From: JBGOUJ01 sp041477005
GTDB taxonomy: Bacteria > Acidobacteriota > Terriglobia > Bryobacterales > JACQDG01
DNA: 30,664 bases
Assembly: GCA_041477005.1 (NCBI GenBank)
Contig: JBGOUJ010000018.1
Coordinates: 1 to 30,664, forward strand
Reading direction: 5' to 3'
In this document: positions 1-6,368 of the stretch, piece after piece
Numbering within the stretch: the stretch's first letter is position 1
How the letters are laid out: each line of letters opens with the position of its first letter
Program-made: the position numbers and the translations under genes
Notes under the pieces: generated by a model
What the model was told of the DNA's origin: nothing
The model's database searches: none
What the model saw: the letters and a program-made list of their open reading frames with translations, nothing else

Positions 1-262
1 AGGATTCAGCGGGCCAGGCCAGAGATGTCAAACAAAGGAACGAAAGGGTAGCCCAGAGATACTTCATGCTATGACCCAGAAACCCAGAAACGCTTCATAC
101 TATGCCGTATTGTAGCAAACCCGTCAATAGGCCGGGGTTGGGCCGGTTGGGCGTTAGAGTGAAACGGGGTTCGCCGTACCTCCGTCCCTCAGAGCGATGA
201 GACGCCTAATACTCTTTCTTCTGACGGCAGTTGGAGTATCCGCAGGCCGGTGATGCCAACCG
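1..262. other. Intergenic region with a signal-peptide-like stub
   Basis: No convincing gene is visible. There is a short direct repeat: the string CTTCAT(G/A)CTATG occurs at about 63-74 and 95-106, separated by two copies of CCCAGAAA. On the plus strand an 18-codon ORF (197-253, ATG to TGA) encodes MRRLILFLLTAVGVSAGR, which looks exactly like a bacterial signal peptide (two Arg, a hydrophobic core, then small residues) but stops at once. It could be the remnant of an exported protein whose body is gone, or chance. Confidence 0.4.
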
Positions 263-1192
263 TTAAGCCGGCGGTTCACCGGGGATCACGTTCTGAACCC
301 GCTCCAGAACCTGCTCCTGGACCGCGGGGTCGTCTCCGAAGCCGGGGAACCACTCTACCTCCTGCTCGCGACTGAACCAGGTGATCTGGCGCTTGGCGTA
401 GTGGCGGGTGTTGCGCTGGGCGTCAAGGATGGCTTCCTGAAGATTGATCTCGCCGCGCAGGTGTTGCAGGGCTTGGCGGTAGCCGTGGGACCCGAAGGGC
501 TTGGCGGCGGCAGGATAGCCTCGGGCTAATATTTGGCGCACCTCTTCGATCAGGCCGGCGGCGAACATGGCCTCCGTGCGCAGGTTGAGGCGGGCGTAGA
601 GGGCATCGCGGTCGGGGAGCAGGCCGATTTTCAACACCTGGAAGCCTTCCAGTTTTTGCCGGCCCTGGGTAAACAGCTCGGTGATGGGGCGGCGGGCGAG
701 GATCGTCACTTCGAGAGCGCGAATCATTTTGGGGATGTCGTTGGGGTGGATCCTTTGGGCGGCGTTGGGATCGAGCCGGGCGAGGAGGCGGTGCAGTCGG
801 GTGGGGGGGCGGGCGGCGAGGCGGCGGCGGAGATCTTCATTGCGGGTGGGGCCGGGGAAGAGGCCGTCGAGCAGGGCGCGGAGATAGAAGCCGGTGCCGC
901 CCGCTAAGATGGGCAGCCGGCCCCTGGCGCGGATGTCGCGGATGGCTTCGGCGGCGCGGCGGGCGAATTCGCCGGCGGTGAAGACCTCGTTCGGCTCCAG
1001 GATGTCGATCAGGTGGTGCGGGATCGCGCGGCGCTCGGGTTCGCTGAGCTTGGCGGCGCCGATCTGGAAGTGGCGGTAGACCTGGATCGAGTCGTAGTTG
1101 ACGACCTCGCCCGAGTGATGCTCGGCCAGGGCCAGGGCCAGCTCGCTCTTGCCGGCGCCGGTAGGACCGAGGATGGCGAGCAGGGGAGACAT
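263..1192 (-). CDS. miaA: tRNA dimethylallyltransferase MiaA
   Basis: This enzyme transfers a dimethylallyl group to N6 of adenosine-37 in tRNAs that read UNN codons, the first step to the ms2i6A modification in the cytoplasm. The protein of about 309 residues opens with a P-loop (GPTGAGKS, residues 8-15), followed by DSIQVYR, the DILEP region and AGGTGFYLRALLDGL, all standard MiaA signatures. The C-terminal part keeps the QRNTRHYAKRQITWF segment that contacts tRNA. Length matches the family. The reading frame is open further upstream, but that extension is Arg/Pro-rich, unlike MiaA, and would run into the divergent gene at 1219, so the ATG at 1190-1192 just before the P-loop strand was chosen. 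It is transcribed away from the sugar dehydrogenase gene. No hfq or mutL neighbour is in view. Confidence 0.96.
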   Translation of the reverse strand: MSPLLAILGPTGAGKSELALALAEHHSGEVVNYDSIQVYRHFQIGAAKLSEPERRAIPHHLIDILEPNEVFTAGEFARRAAEAIRDIRARGRLPILAGGTGFYLRALLDGLFPGPTRNEDLRRRLAARPPTRLHRLLARLDPNAAQRIHPNDIPKMIRALEVTILARRPITELFTQGRQKLEGFQVLKIGLLPDRDALYARLNLRTEAMFAAGLIEEVRQILARGYPAAAKPFGSHGYRQALQHLRGEINLQEAILDAQRNTRHYAKRQITWFSREQEVEWFPGFGDDPAVQEQVLERVQNVIPGEPPA

Positions 1193-1206
1193 TTGGAGTC
1201 GCGTAC

Positions 1207-1212
1207 TATGAT
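1207..1212 (+). promoter_or_regulatory. -10-like box TATGAT, probable leaderless start
   Basis: TATGAT lies 6 bp before the ATG at 1219. Transcription would begin at or next to the start codon, leaving no room for a 5' leader. AAGGGA sits between box and ATG but touches the ATG, too close to act as a Shine-Dalgarno site. No clear -35 was seen. It is one of eight such boxes in the window. Confidence 0.5.
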
Positions 1213-1218
1213 AAGGGA

Positions 1219-2445
1219 ATGATTGCAAACAAGACGAAAGCTCGGCTGGTGTTGGGGTTGGTCGCGGTGGCAGCCATCGCCGGCGCCGCGTTCGCGTTAC
1301 AGGTGAATCGGGCCGCACTACCGGCGCCGTTTGCTTCGCCCTCGGTGAACAATGGGCCGCGGGTGATTCCGCGCCCGGACGGCGCGACGCTGCGTCTGCC
1401 GCCGGGCTTTCAGATCGAAGTTTTCGCGGAGGGCTTCGAGCGGCCGCGCTTCATGCTGCTCGGGCCGAGCAAGGAGATCCTGCTCGCGGACAGCCTCGGC
1501 GCACCGCCCGGAGCATCAGCCAGCGGGGCTCGCCCGCGCGGGTCGGTCTACGTGCTGAACGGCAAAGAGCGCCGCAAGCTGATCGAGGGCCTCGACCGGC
1601 CTTATGGGCTGGCGCTCTGGAAGGATTACCTCTACGTGGCCGAGACCACGTCGCTCAAGCGTTACAAGTACGACGCCAAGGCCATGCGGGTCACGAGCCA
1701 GGGGGAGGAGATCGTCCCGTTGCACAGCTTTACCGAAGGGCATTGGACCCGAACCGTGCTGTTCGACCGCAAAGGGGAAAAGATGTACCTGACGGTGGGG
1801 TCGGGGTCGAACGTGTCGACCGGCGAGGATCCGATGCGGGCGGCCATCAACCGCTACAATCCTGACGGCACCGGGCACGAGATCTTCGCCTCGGGGCTGC
1901 GGAACGTGATCGGGCTGCGGTGGTATCCCGGGACCGACGCTTTGTGGGCGGCGGTGCAGGAACGGGATGCCCTGGGGGACGACCTGGTGCCGGACTATTT
2001 CACCTTGTTGAAACAGGGCGCATTCTACGGCTGGCCGTATGCCTATACCGGGCCGAATGAAGACCCGCGGAACAAGGGCCAGCGTCCGGACCTGGTGCAG
2101 AAGACGATCGCCGGGGATGTGCTGCTGGGAGCGCACGAGGCGGTGCTGGACTTCCTTTTTTACACGGGCGGGATGTTCCCGAAACAATATCAGGGGGGTG
2201 CTTTTTTGGCGTTTCACGGGTCGTGGAACCGGGCGAACCGCGTGGGGTACTCGGTCGCCTTCATCCCCTTCAAAGACGGCAAGCCGACGAGCGGGCCGCA
2301 GGATTTTCTGGCCGGCTGGATGCTCGCGCCGGATAAGCGCGAGGTGTGGGGGCGGCCGGTGGGGCTGTTTCAGATGCCGGATGGATCCCTGCTGGTGACC
2401 GATGACGGCGGCAACAAGATCTGGCGGATTACTTATAAGCCGTAG
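1219..2445 (+). CDS. Sorbosone/glucose dehydrogenase-type beta-propeller protein
   Basis: A 408-residue exported protein of the PQQ-type glucose/sorbosone dehydrogenase superfamily, a six-bladed beta-propeller that oxidises sugars or sugar alcohols in the periplasm. The N-terminus (residues 1-27) has Lys/Arg followed by a hydrophobic stretch, a signal peptide or membrane anchor. Family hallmarks are LPPGFQIEVFAEGFERPRFM near residue 60, the LTVGSGSN and ASGLRNVIGLRW segments, and the C-terminal AFHGSWNRANRVGYSV and GRPVGLFQMPDGSLLVTDD motifs typical of the sorbosone dehydrogenase branch. Substrate cannot be told, and cofactor binding is not certain, since many members lack proven PQQ. The cytochrome gene downstream overlaps its 3' end by 44 bp, which suggests that electrons pass from this protein to the cytochrome; that is inference. 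Confidence 0.88.
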   Translation: MIANKTKARLVLGLVAVAAIAGAAFALQVNRAALPAPFASPSVNNGPRVIPRPDGATLRLPPGFQIEVFAEGFERPRFMLLGPSKEILLADSLGAPPGASASGARPRGSVYVLNGKERRKLIEGLDRPYGLALWKDYLYVAETTSLKRYKYDAKAMRVTSQGEEIVPLHSFTEGHWTRTVLFDRKGEKMYLTVGSGSNVSTGEDPMRAAINRYNPDGTGHEIFASGLRNVIGLRWYPGTDALWAAVQERDALGDDLVPDYFTLLKQGAFYGWPYAYTGPNEDPRNKGQRPDLVQKTIAGDVLLGAHEAVLDFLFYTGGMFPKQYQGGAFLAFHGSWNRANRVGYSVAFIPFKDGKPTSGPQDFLAGWMLAPDKREVWGRPVGLFQMPDGSLLVTDDGGNKIWRITYKP

Positions 2446-2989
2446 ATGGGGGGCGGCGGGTCTCCTCCTGGCTCTTGCAGCCTGGGGCCAGCAACCGAAG
2501 TTCTCTCACCGCGAGGCGTTGCAGAAGCCGGGCGTCCGCTGCGTGGACTGGCATGCGGGAGCGGCCTCGGGCACGGCGTCGAGCGGCAAGCGAAACATCC
2601 GATTCAATCACAAGCTGCACCTGGCGATGGGAAACCTGGCGCCGGTGCTGGCGGCGACGATCGACAGTGGCAAGTATCCGGCGCCGGCGGGCGACATTCG
2701 CCGCCATCTAAACGACAAGGACGCTTGCGGGGCGTGCCATCGCGGGATCGAGGAGACCGACGCGGTAACCAAGGCCAACTTTCCGCAGATGGCCGATTGC
2801 CTGGTTTGCCACAACAAGATCGAGCTGCCGTTCAGTTGCGAGAAGTGTCACCTGAACACGGCCGTCCTGAAACCGGCCGGCCACACCGCGGACTACCTGG
2901 AAAGCCACTCGAGAAAGAACGTCAAGCTGGACAAACCCTCCTGCCGGATTTGCCACGGCGTGGATTTCCGGTGCATGGGGTGCCACTGA
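2402..2989 (+). CDS. Periplasmic multihaem cytochrome c, c3/c7-like
   Basis: A 195-residue protein with a signal peptide (RRWGAAGLLLALAAWG, ending near residue 29) and five CXXCH haem c sites: CGACH (109-113), CLVCH (133-137), CEKCH (146-150), CRICH (181-185) and CMGCH (191-195), the last being the C-terminus itself. Several further His (KFSHREAL, RFNHKLHL) could be axial ligands. It would carry electrons in the periplasm. The ATG at 2402 lies 44 bp inside the preceding gene; no nearer start gives the full signal peptide, and the ATG at 2446 is in another frame. Odd point: residues 47-51 read CVDWH where homologous cytochromes usually have a first haem site CVDCH; the change is one base (TGC to TGG at 2549-2551). 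Confidence 0.9.
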   Translation: MTAATRSGGLLISRRWGAAGLLLALAAWGQQPKFSHREALQKPGVRCVDWHAGAASGTASSGKRNIRFNHKLHLAMGNLAPVLAATIDSGKYPAPAGDIRRHLNDKDACGACHRGIEETDAVTKANFPQMADCLVCHNKIELPFSCEKCHLNTAVLKPAGHTADYLESHSRKNVKLDKPSCRICHGVDFRCMGCH

Positions 2990-3060
2990 AAGAACAGTGG
3001 GGGTGTGCAGAGGGCAGCGTGCAGGTCAAGTGCGGTAGGCGTGCACGGGCTCGCCGTTAA

Positions 3061-3531
3061 TCATTGGTGCCGGTCCCCGCATGGCGCCGCTTCCAACACC
3101 GACTTCACAAGTCTGAAATCGATCGACTCGGGGGAGAAGAATTCTACCGCGCCACCTCGCCAGAGTGCTTGGTGCACGCTCGAAGGCGCAGCCGTTCCAG
3201 GCCCCCAAAGCCGCTGCAATTCGCGCACGTCGACCAAGAGGCAAACGTCGCGGGGCGAGCGAAGCCCCAGGTCATAAGGCGCCATGCACGCCGCATAAGG
3301 CGTCGGTGTGAGCCAGCAGCCCCGGCCGTTGCCGATGTAGCCGGCCCTATAGATTTGCACAAGTGCGTCCTGAGTGGTGTAGTGAGCCAGGAGGCCGTAA
3401 ACATCCGCGACCTGGTGACCGGTGAGGGCTGGTTTGCGCTTGAGGTAAAGCTCGTACGCAGGGAGCCAGGAGATGGCGGAGCGTTGCCATCTTTTTTGAT
3501 CCAGTGTTCGCGCCAGACTGTCGTCTCTCAC
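3061..3531 (-). CDS. Possible HYD1-type ADP-ribosyltransferase-fold protein
   Basis: A 156-residue protein with no signal peptide or membrane segment. I recognise a pattern rather than a named gene: LLAHYTTQDALVQIYRAGYIG, then WLTPTPYA, then LLVDVREL, and near the end RGGAVEFFSPESI. A His-Tyr-Thr opening, an LTP/Y stretch after the first helix, a strand with Asp, and an acidic motif near the end is how the small ADP-ribosyltransferase domains of polymorphic toxins (Tox-ART-HYD1 group) are built. If right, it would modify a target with ADP-ribose from NAD. Start is GTG (3529-3531) with GGAGA just upstream; the frame closes 13 codons further up. No immunity gene or secretion domain is obvious next to it. 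It could equally be an unrelated hypothetical protein. Confidence 0.5.
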   Translation of the reverse strand: MRDDSLARTLDQKRWQRSAISWLPAYELYLKRKPALTGHQVADVYGLLAHYTTQDALVQIYRAGYIGNGRGCWLTPTPYAACMAPYDLGLRSPRDVCLLVDVRELQRLWGPGTAAPSSVHQALWRGGAVEFFSPESIDFRLVKSVLEAAPCGDRHQ

Positions 3532-3585
3532 TTCTCCGAGTCTCTCCGGAATCTGTAGGGTTGAACCTGTCCCTCAATCTACCAT

Positions 3586-3822
3586 GTGGGGCAAATCCCC
3601 GAGCCCACCATCGGTGACAGCTACTTCAAGATTATTGGGCATTTGTTTTCAACGAAATGGGAGAAGCCGGGATCGAAAGGGAGGGTCAACCGGATTAACA
3701 TACACTTAGAGCAGTACCGGGGGAAGGCGACCCCGATGGGACAGGGGCGTGTTAAGCTTGGGGGGGAGACTGTCGATTGTGTCTACAGCGGGGCAGAAGC
3801 CGCAGCGGGAACCGGTGACTGA
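3586..3822 (+). CDS. Small hypothetical ORF (78 aa), doubtful
   Basis: A 78-codon ORF starting MGQIPEPTIGDSYFKIIGHLF. I do not recognise it. It contains a basic stretch (KWEKPGSKGRVNRI) and no signal peptide. It has no clear Shine-Dalgarno site. Base composition here is lower in GC than the flanking genes. It runs into the next ORF in a different frame, so the two may be pieces of one decayed gene. It is the only ORF of any length in this stretch, but it may not be expressed. Confidence 0.2.
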   Translation: MGQIPEPTIGDSYFKIIGHLFSTKWEKPGSKGRVNRINIHLEQYRGKATPMGQGRVKLGGETVDCVYSGAEAAAGTGD

Positions 3823-3823
3823 G

Positions 3824-4261
3824 ATGATTGAGAGGATCGATAGCGCGGTGAAGGAAGCTGTCAAGATCCTGGAGCTGGCGGAGGTTCCTTGCGCATTTGA
3901 CGGGGAGAGTTGGGTTTGGTTGTGGCGGGAAATGGAAGAGGATGACGCGCTGAAGCCGGTGCCGGAAGCGCTGCTGCGGGCCCGACCCGATGTGTTTGGC
4001 GAGGGCGTCGAGATTGAGATCTCCGGTGGCGCGTGGATGCCACAGAAGCGTGAGATCGCAGCCGGTCGAGTCTATTTTGCCCAGTATTTCGAGGCATTGC
4101 CCCAGGGAAACGAACTTTCATCCCAGCTCGGCAACCAGATTTCCCGCGCCTGGAAAGGGGCGCAGGAGACCGCCCGGCGCCTTCCCGAAATCGAACGAAG
4201 ACGCAACGAAACCGTAGATAAGCTGCGCACGACGGGGGTTCTCGCCAGCCACCAAGAGTAG
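3824..4261 (+). CDS. Hypothetical protein (about 145 aa)
   Basis: Unrecognised. From the ATG at 3824 it reads MIERIDSAVKEAVKILELAEVP, an amphipathic helix, then an acidic and Trp-rich segment (SWVWLWREMEEDD), and ends with a charged helical stretch (RRLPEIERRRNETVDKL) that could be a coiled coil. No signal peptide or membrane span. The frame is open back to 3749, so a longer start is possible; no strong ribosome binding site favours either. Antisense frames over the same stretch look like shadows. It lies between the ADP-ribosyltransferase candidate and the isomerase, in a patch without recognisable housekeeping genes. Confidence 0.35.
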   Translation: MIERIDSAVKEAVKILELAEVPCAFDGESWVWLWREMEEDDALKPVPEALLRARPDVFGEGVEIEISGGAWMPQKREIAAGRVYFAQYFEALPQGNELSSQLGNQISRAWKGAQETARRLPEIERRRNETVDKLRTTGVLASHQE

Positions 4262-4318
4262 GTCCGCTGTTCCCACAGCGCCCAGATCCCAGGGCCTGGA
4301 ACGTCCACCTTTTCCCTC

Positions 4319-5266
4319 CTAAGCGTAAATTGGGTCCAACTTCTGCCGGATGTACTTCATGGAGCGGCCGAAGCTGTCGCGGGCGCTGACGCGGACGTAA
4401 TCGAGGTCGACGCAGATCCAGCCTTTGTAGCGGCGGCGTTTGAGGATGCGGGTGAGGTGGGGGAAGTCGATCTCGCCGTCGCCCAGATCGTAGATGCTGT
4501 TCATGAACGTCGCGTTCGCGGAGCCTGCTTTGACGACCTGGCCGTTTTGGTAGGTAATGTCCTTGTCGGCGGGGGTGTTTTTGGCGTCCTTGTAATCCAT
4601 GAAGATCAGGCGGTCGGCGTATTTTTCGAACAGCTCGACGACGTTGCAGCCGGCCAGGTGCAAATGCGCGGTGTCGGGGGCGAAGTGGAAGCGCTTGGGG
4701 TCGGTGGACTTCAGGAACAATTCCACCTCGTCCTGTTCTTCGATCAGCTCATCGAGGTGGTTGTGCAGGCCGGCGCGGAAGCCGTACTCCTTGGCGACGT
4801 CGCCCAAGTGGTTGTAGAACTCGCAGGCGATGCGGATGCGCTGCGGGACCAGGATCTTGGGGACGCGGGAGGGGGCGAAAACCACCAGCTCCGTGGCGCC
4901 GAATTCCTTCAGAAAGCTGAGGGCTTCGCGGGCGTTCTTTTCGATCTGCTCGTGCTTGGTGCGGTCGTCCGCGGGGCCGCCGAACGAAATGGTCGCGATG
5001 CGCAGGCCGCGGCTGTCGAGCTCCTTCTGAAGCATCGGCACGGTAAGGTTGTATTGCTTCAGGCAGCCGGGGAAGCTGGTCATGCGGATGCCGGTGAAGC
5101 CGGTGTCCTTCATGATGTCGAGGATCTCGGTGAAGGGCACAGGGGTCAGGTAGTTCCAGAGGCCGAGGCTCAGGGCCCAGGAGATGTTCTTGTCGGCAGC
5201 ATCGGTTTGGGAACGAAAAGCCGCCAGCGTACCGGCCAAGGCGGAAACGAATTCGCGTCGGTTCAT
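4319..5266 (-). CDS. Sugar phosphate isomerase/epimerase-like TIM-barrel protein, exported
   Basis: A 315-residue protein of the xylose-isomerase-like TIM-barrel superfamily (AP endonuclease 2 family), which contains epimerases and isomerases acting on sugars, inositols and hydroxypyruvate. The N-terminus MNRREFVSALAGTLAAFRS carries a twin-arginine-like RREF motif and a hydrophobic segment, so the folded protein is probably exported through Tat. The barrel shows ILDIMKDTGFTGIRMTSFP, LRIATISFGGPADD, RAGLHNHLDELIE with a His pair, HFAPDTAHLHLAGC and LIFMDYKDAKN, the usual metal-ligand strands. The C-terminus (GEIDFPHLTRILKRRRYKGWICVDLDY) is also typical. The exact substrate is not readable. No RBS is seen; a TAnnnT box lies 6 bp before the ATG. 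Confidence 0.85.
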   Translation of the reverse strand: MNRREFVSALAGTLAAFRSQTDAADKNISWALSLGLWNYLTPVPFTEILDIMKDTGFTGIRMTSFPGCLKQYNLTVPMLQKELDSRGLRIATISFGGPADDRTKHEQIEKNAREALSFLKEFGATELVVFAPSRVPKILVPQRIRIACEFYNHLGDVAKEYGFRAGLHNHLDELIEEQDEVELFLKSTDPKRFHFAPDTAHLHLAGCNVVELFEKYADRLIFMDYKDAKNTPADKDITYQNGQVVKAGSANATFMNSIYDLGDGEIDFPHLTRILKRRRYKGWICVDLDYVRVSARDSFGRSMKYIRQKLDPIYA

Positions 5267-5272
5267 GGCAAA

Positions 5273-5278
5273 ACATTA
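5273..5278 (-). promoter_or_regulatory. -10-like box TAATGT, probable leaderless start
   Basis: On the minus strand TAATGT ends 6 bp before the isomerase ATG (5264-5266). GATAAT, overlapping it, is the alternative reading. No Shine-Dalgarno-like sequence lies in the 6-bp spacer TTTGCC. Confidence 0.45.
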
Positions 5279-5309
5279 TCGCACCAGTTTCACCCGGAGG
5301 CAGAGAGGA

Positions 5310-5461
5310 CTGAGGGCAGAGGAGGCTGAGGGCAGCGAGGACTGAGGGCAGGGGGGCTGAGGGCAGCGAGGACTGAGGGCAGGGGGGCTGAGGGCAGCGA
5401 GGACTGAGGGCAGCGAGGACTGAGGGCAGAGGAGGCTGAGGGCAGCGAGGGCTGAGGGGCT
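5310..5461. repeat. 15/16-bp G-rich tandem repeat, about ten units
   Basis: Ten consecutive units each begin with CTGAGGGCAG (the last is partial, CTGAGGGG). Unit starts are 5310, 5326, 5342, 5357, 5373, 5388, 5404, 5420, 5436 and 5452. The variable tail is AGGAGG, CGAGGA, CGAGGG or GGGGG, giving 16-bp units except for two 15-bp units with the G-run tail. The order of tail types alternates rather than being random. No reading frame across it is convincing; apparent Ser/Pro/Leu/Cys-rich ORFs on the minus strand are a by-product of the repeat. It fills the gap between the sigma factor gene and the isomerase start. Confidence 0.9.
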
Positions 5462-5483
5462 GGGCAGGGTGGGCCGGGGTGGG
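5462..5483 (+). other. G-quadruplex motif
   Basis: Five G-tracts (three to four G each, at 5462, 5467, 5471, 5476 and 5481) separated by loops of only 1-2 bases (CA, T, CC, T). This satisfies the usual four-tract G-quadruplex rule with very short loops, the most stable kind. It directly adjoins the G-rich tandem repeat. For the flanking minus-strand genes the G-rich strand is the template strand. Confidence 0.7.
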
Positions 5484-5562
5484 TGCGCGAGGCGGGTGGC
5501 GGGGTGGCGCAACCGCTCGAGCCGGAGGGGCGACGACGGAGCAGGATCGAGGGGGCCGGTCG

Positions 5563-5598
5563 AGTTCGCCGTCTCGACCCAGTTCGCCGTCCCGACCC
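5563..5598. repeat. 18-bp tandem duplication
   Basis: Two adjacent 18-bp copies (5563-5580 and 5581-5598), each starting AGTTCGCCGTC and ending CGACCC, differ at one base. They lie just downstream of the sigma factor stop codon, outside any confident gene. Confidence 0.8.
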
Positions 5599-5614
5599 GG
5601 AGAGCGTGGCCCCG

Positions 5615-6220
5615 TCAGGGAGCGGATGGTTTGCCTTGGGCCGAATCGCAAAAGGCCGCGAGGGCCCACTGTTTGGCGCGGTCGCCCTGGGGCATGGCGT
5701 GGCGAATCTTCTTGTGGGCACGGGCGAGAGTGGCGCCCACGGTTCCAGGGCGCACCGAGACGATCTCGGCGATCTCGTCATAGCGCAGCCCCTCGGCCCA
5801 GAGCCGCAGGCATTCCAGCTCGCGGGGCGCGAGAAGGTTCCAAAGCCAGTGCAACGTTTCCCGCTGGCCATAGCTCGACTCGGGGTCCTGGCGCGGATCC
5901 GGCGCCTGGGCGAGCTGCTCGATGCCAACTTCCTCTTTCACGCTGGCCGCTTTCAGGACGTCCAACAGATGGTTGCGCAGGACGCGGAACAGCCAGGCCC
6001 TCGGGTTGAGAATGCGCTGGCCTTCGCGACGCGCGAGGAAGTACCGGAGAAAGACTTCCTGCAAAGCGTCTTGGGCGCCTTCCTGGTTGCGTATCAGAAC
6101 CACGGCATAGCGAAAGAGGCGGGCTGCATTCAGCCGGTAGATCTCCCTTACCTCCCGATCGACGCCGTCGGTGGGATCGGCTGCCTCACCAGGGTCGTAG
6201 AGTTTGCCGGTTTCCGCCAC
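5615..6220 (-). CDS. RNA polymerase sigma factor, ECF subfamily
   Basis: A 201-residue sigma-70-family factor with only regions 2 and 4, the ECF architecture. Region 2 is around residues 27-90 (LFRYAVVLIRNQEGAQDALQEVFLRYF, then NPRAWLFRVLRNHLLDVLKA). Region 4 is around residues 130-180 (LAPRELECLRLWAEGLRYDEIAEIV, then RPGTVGATLARAHKKIR), the helix-turn-helix that would read the -35 element. The start is a GTG at 6218-6220. No anti-sigma factor gene is adjacent, unusual for many ECF groups. It is divergent from the Tad-like operon with about 150 bp between, so it may control that operon, but nothing in the sequence shows this. Confidence 0.92.
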   Translation of the reverse strand: MAETGKLYDPGEAADPTDGVDREVREIYRLNAARLFRYAVVLIRNQEGAQDALQEVFLRYFLARREGQRILNPRAWLFRVLRNHLLDVLKAASVKEEVGIEQLAQAPDPRQDPESSYGQRETLHWLWNLLAPRELECLRLWAEGLRYDEIAEIVSVRPGTVGATLARAHKKIRHAMPQGDRAKQWALAAFCDSAQGKPSAP

Positions 6221-6228
6221 CCAATTCG

Positions 6229-6234
6229 ATCGTA
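6229..6234 (-). promoter_or_regulatory. -10-like box TACGAT, probable leaderless start
   Basis: On the minus strand TACGAT ends 8 bp before the GTG start of the sigma factor gene. No Shine-Dalgarno-like sequence is present in the spacer. Confidence 0.4.
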
Positions 6235-6368
6235 ACCCCGGTGTTGGGCGCGATTTGCTCAGGCGAAGGCCTCAGAAGCGGCGGGAAAACGACCTTATCG
6301 GGGAAAAACCTTATGGAGATTGCCGCCCGCTCAATCGATTTGTAAAGCGGGAGGAGGTTTCCCCCTTT

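Noticed and set aside
2446..3060. 204-codon ORF starting right after the dehydrogenase stop
   Set aside because: It overlaps the cytochrome in another frame; the cytochrome frame contains five CXXCH sites and a signal peptide, this one has no domain.
4457..5329. 290-codon plus-strand ORF opposite the isomerase
   Set aside because: Val/Gly/Asp-rich repetitive translation, typical of an antisense shadow; the minus strand encodes a well-conserved TIM barrel.
5310..5461. CRISPR array
   Set aside because: The units are only 15-16 bp and contiguous, without unique spacers, and no cas gene is nearby.
4749..5928. Ser/Pro/Leu/Cys-rich minus-strand ORFs over the tandem repeat (CPQSSLPSA-type repeats)
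   Set aside because: The repeated peptide comes from the DNA repeat read in several frames, since the unit length is not a multiple of three; no start, signal peptide or conserved domain supports a protein.
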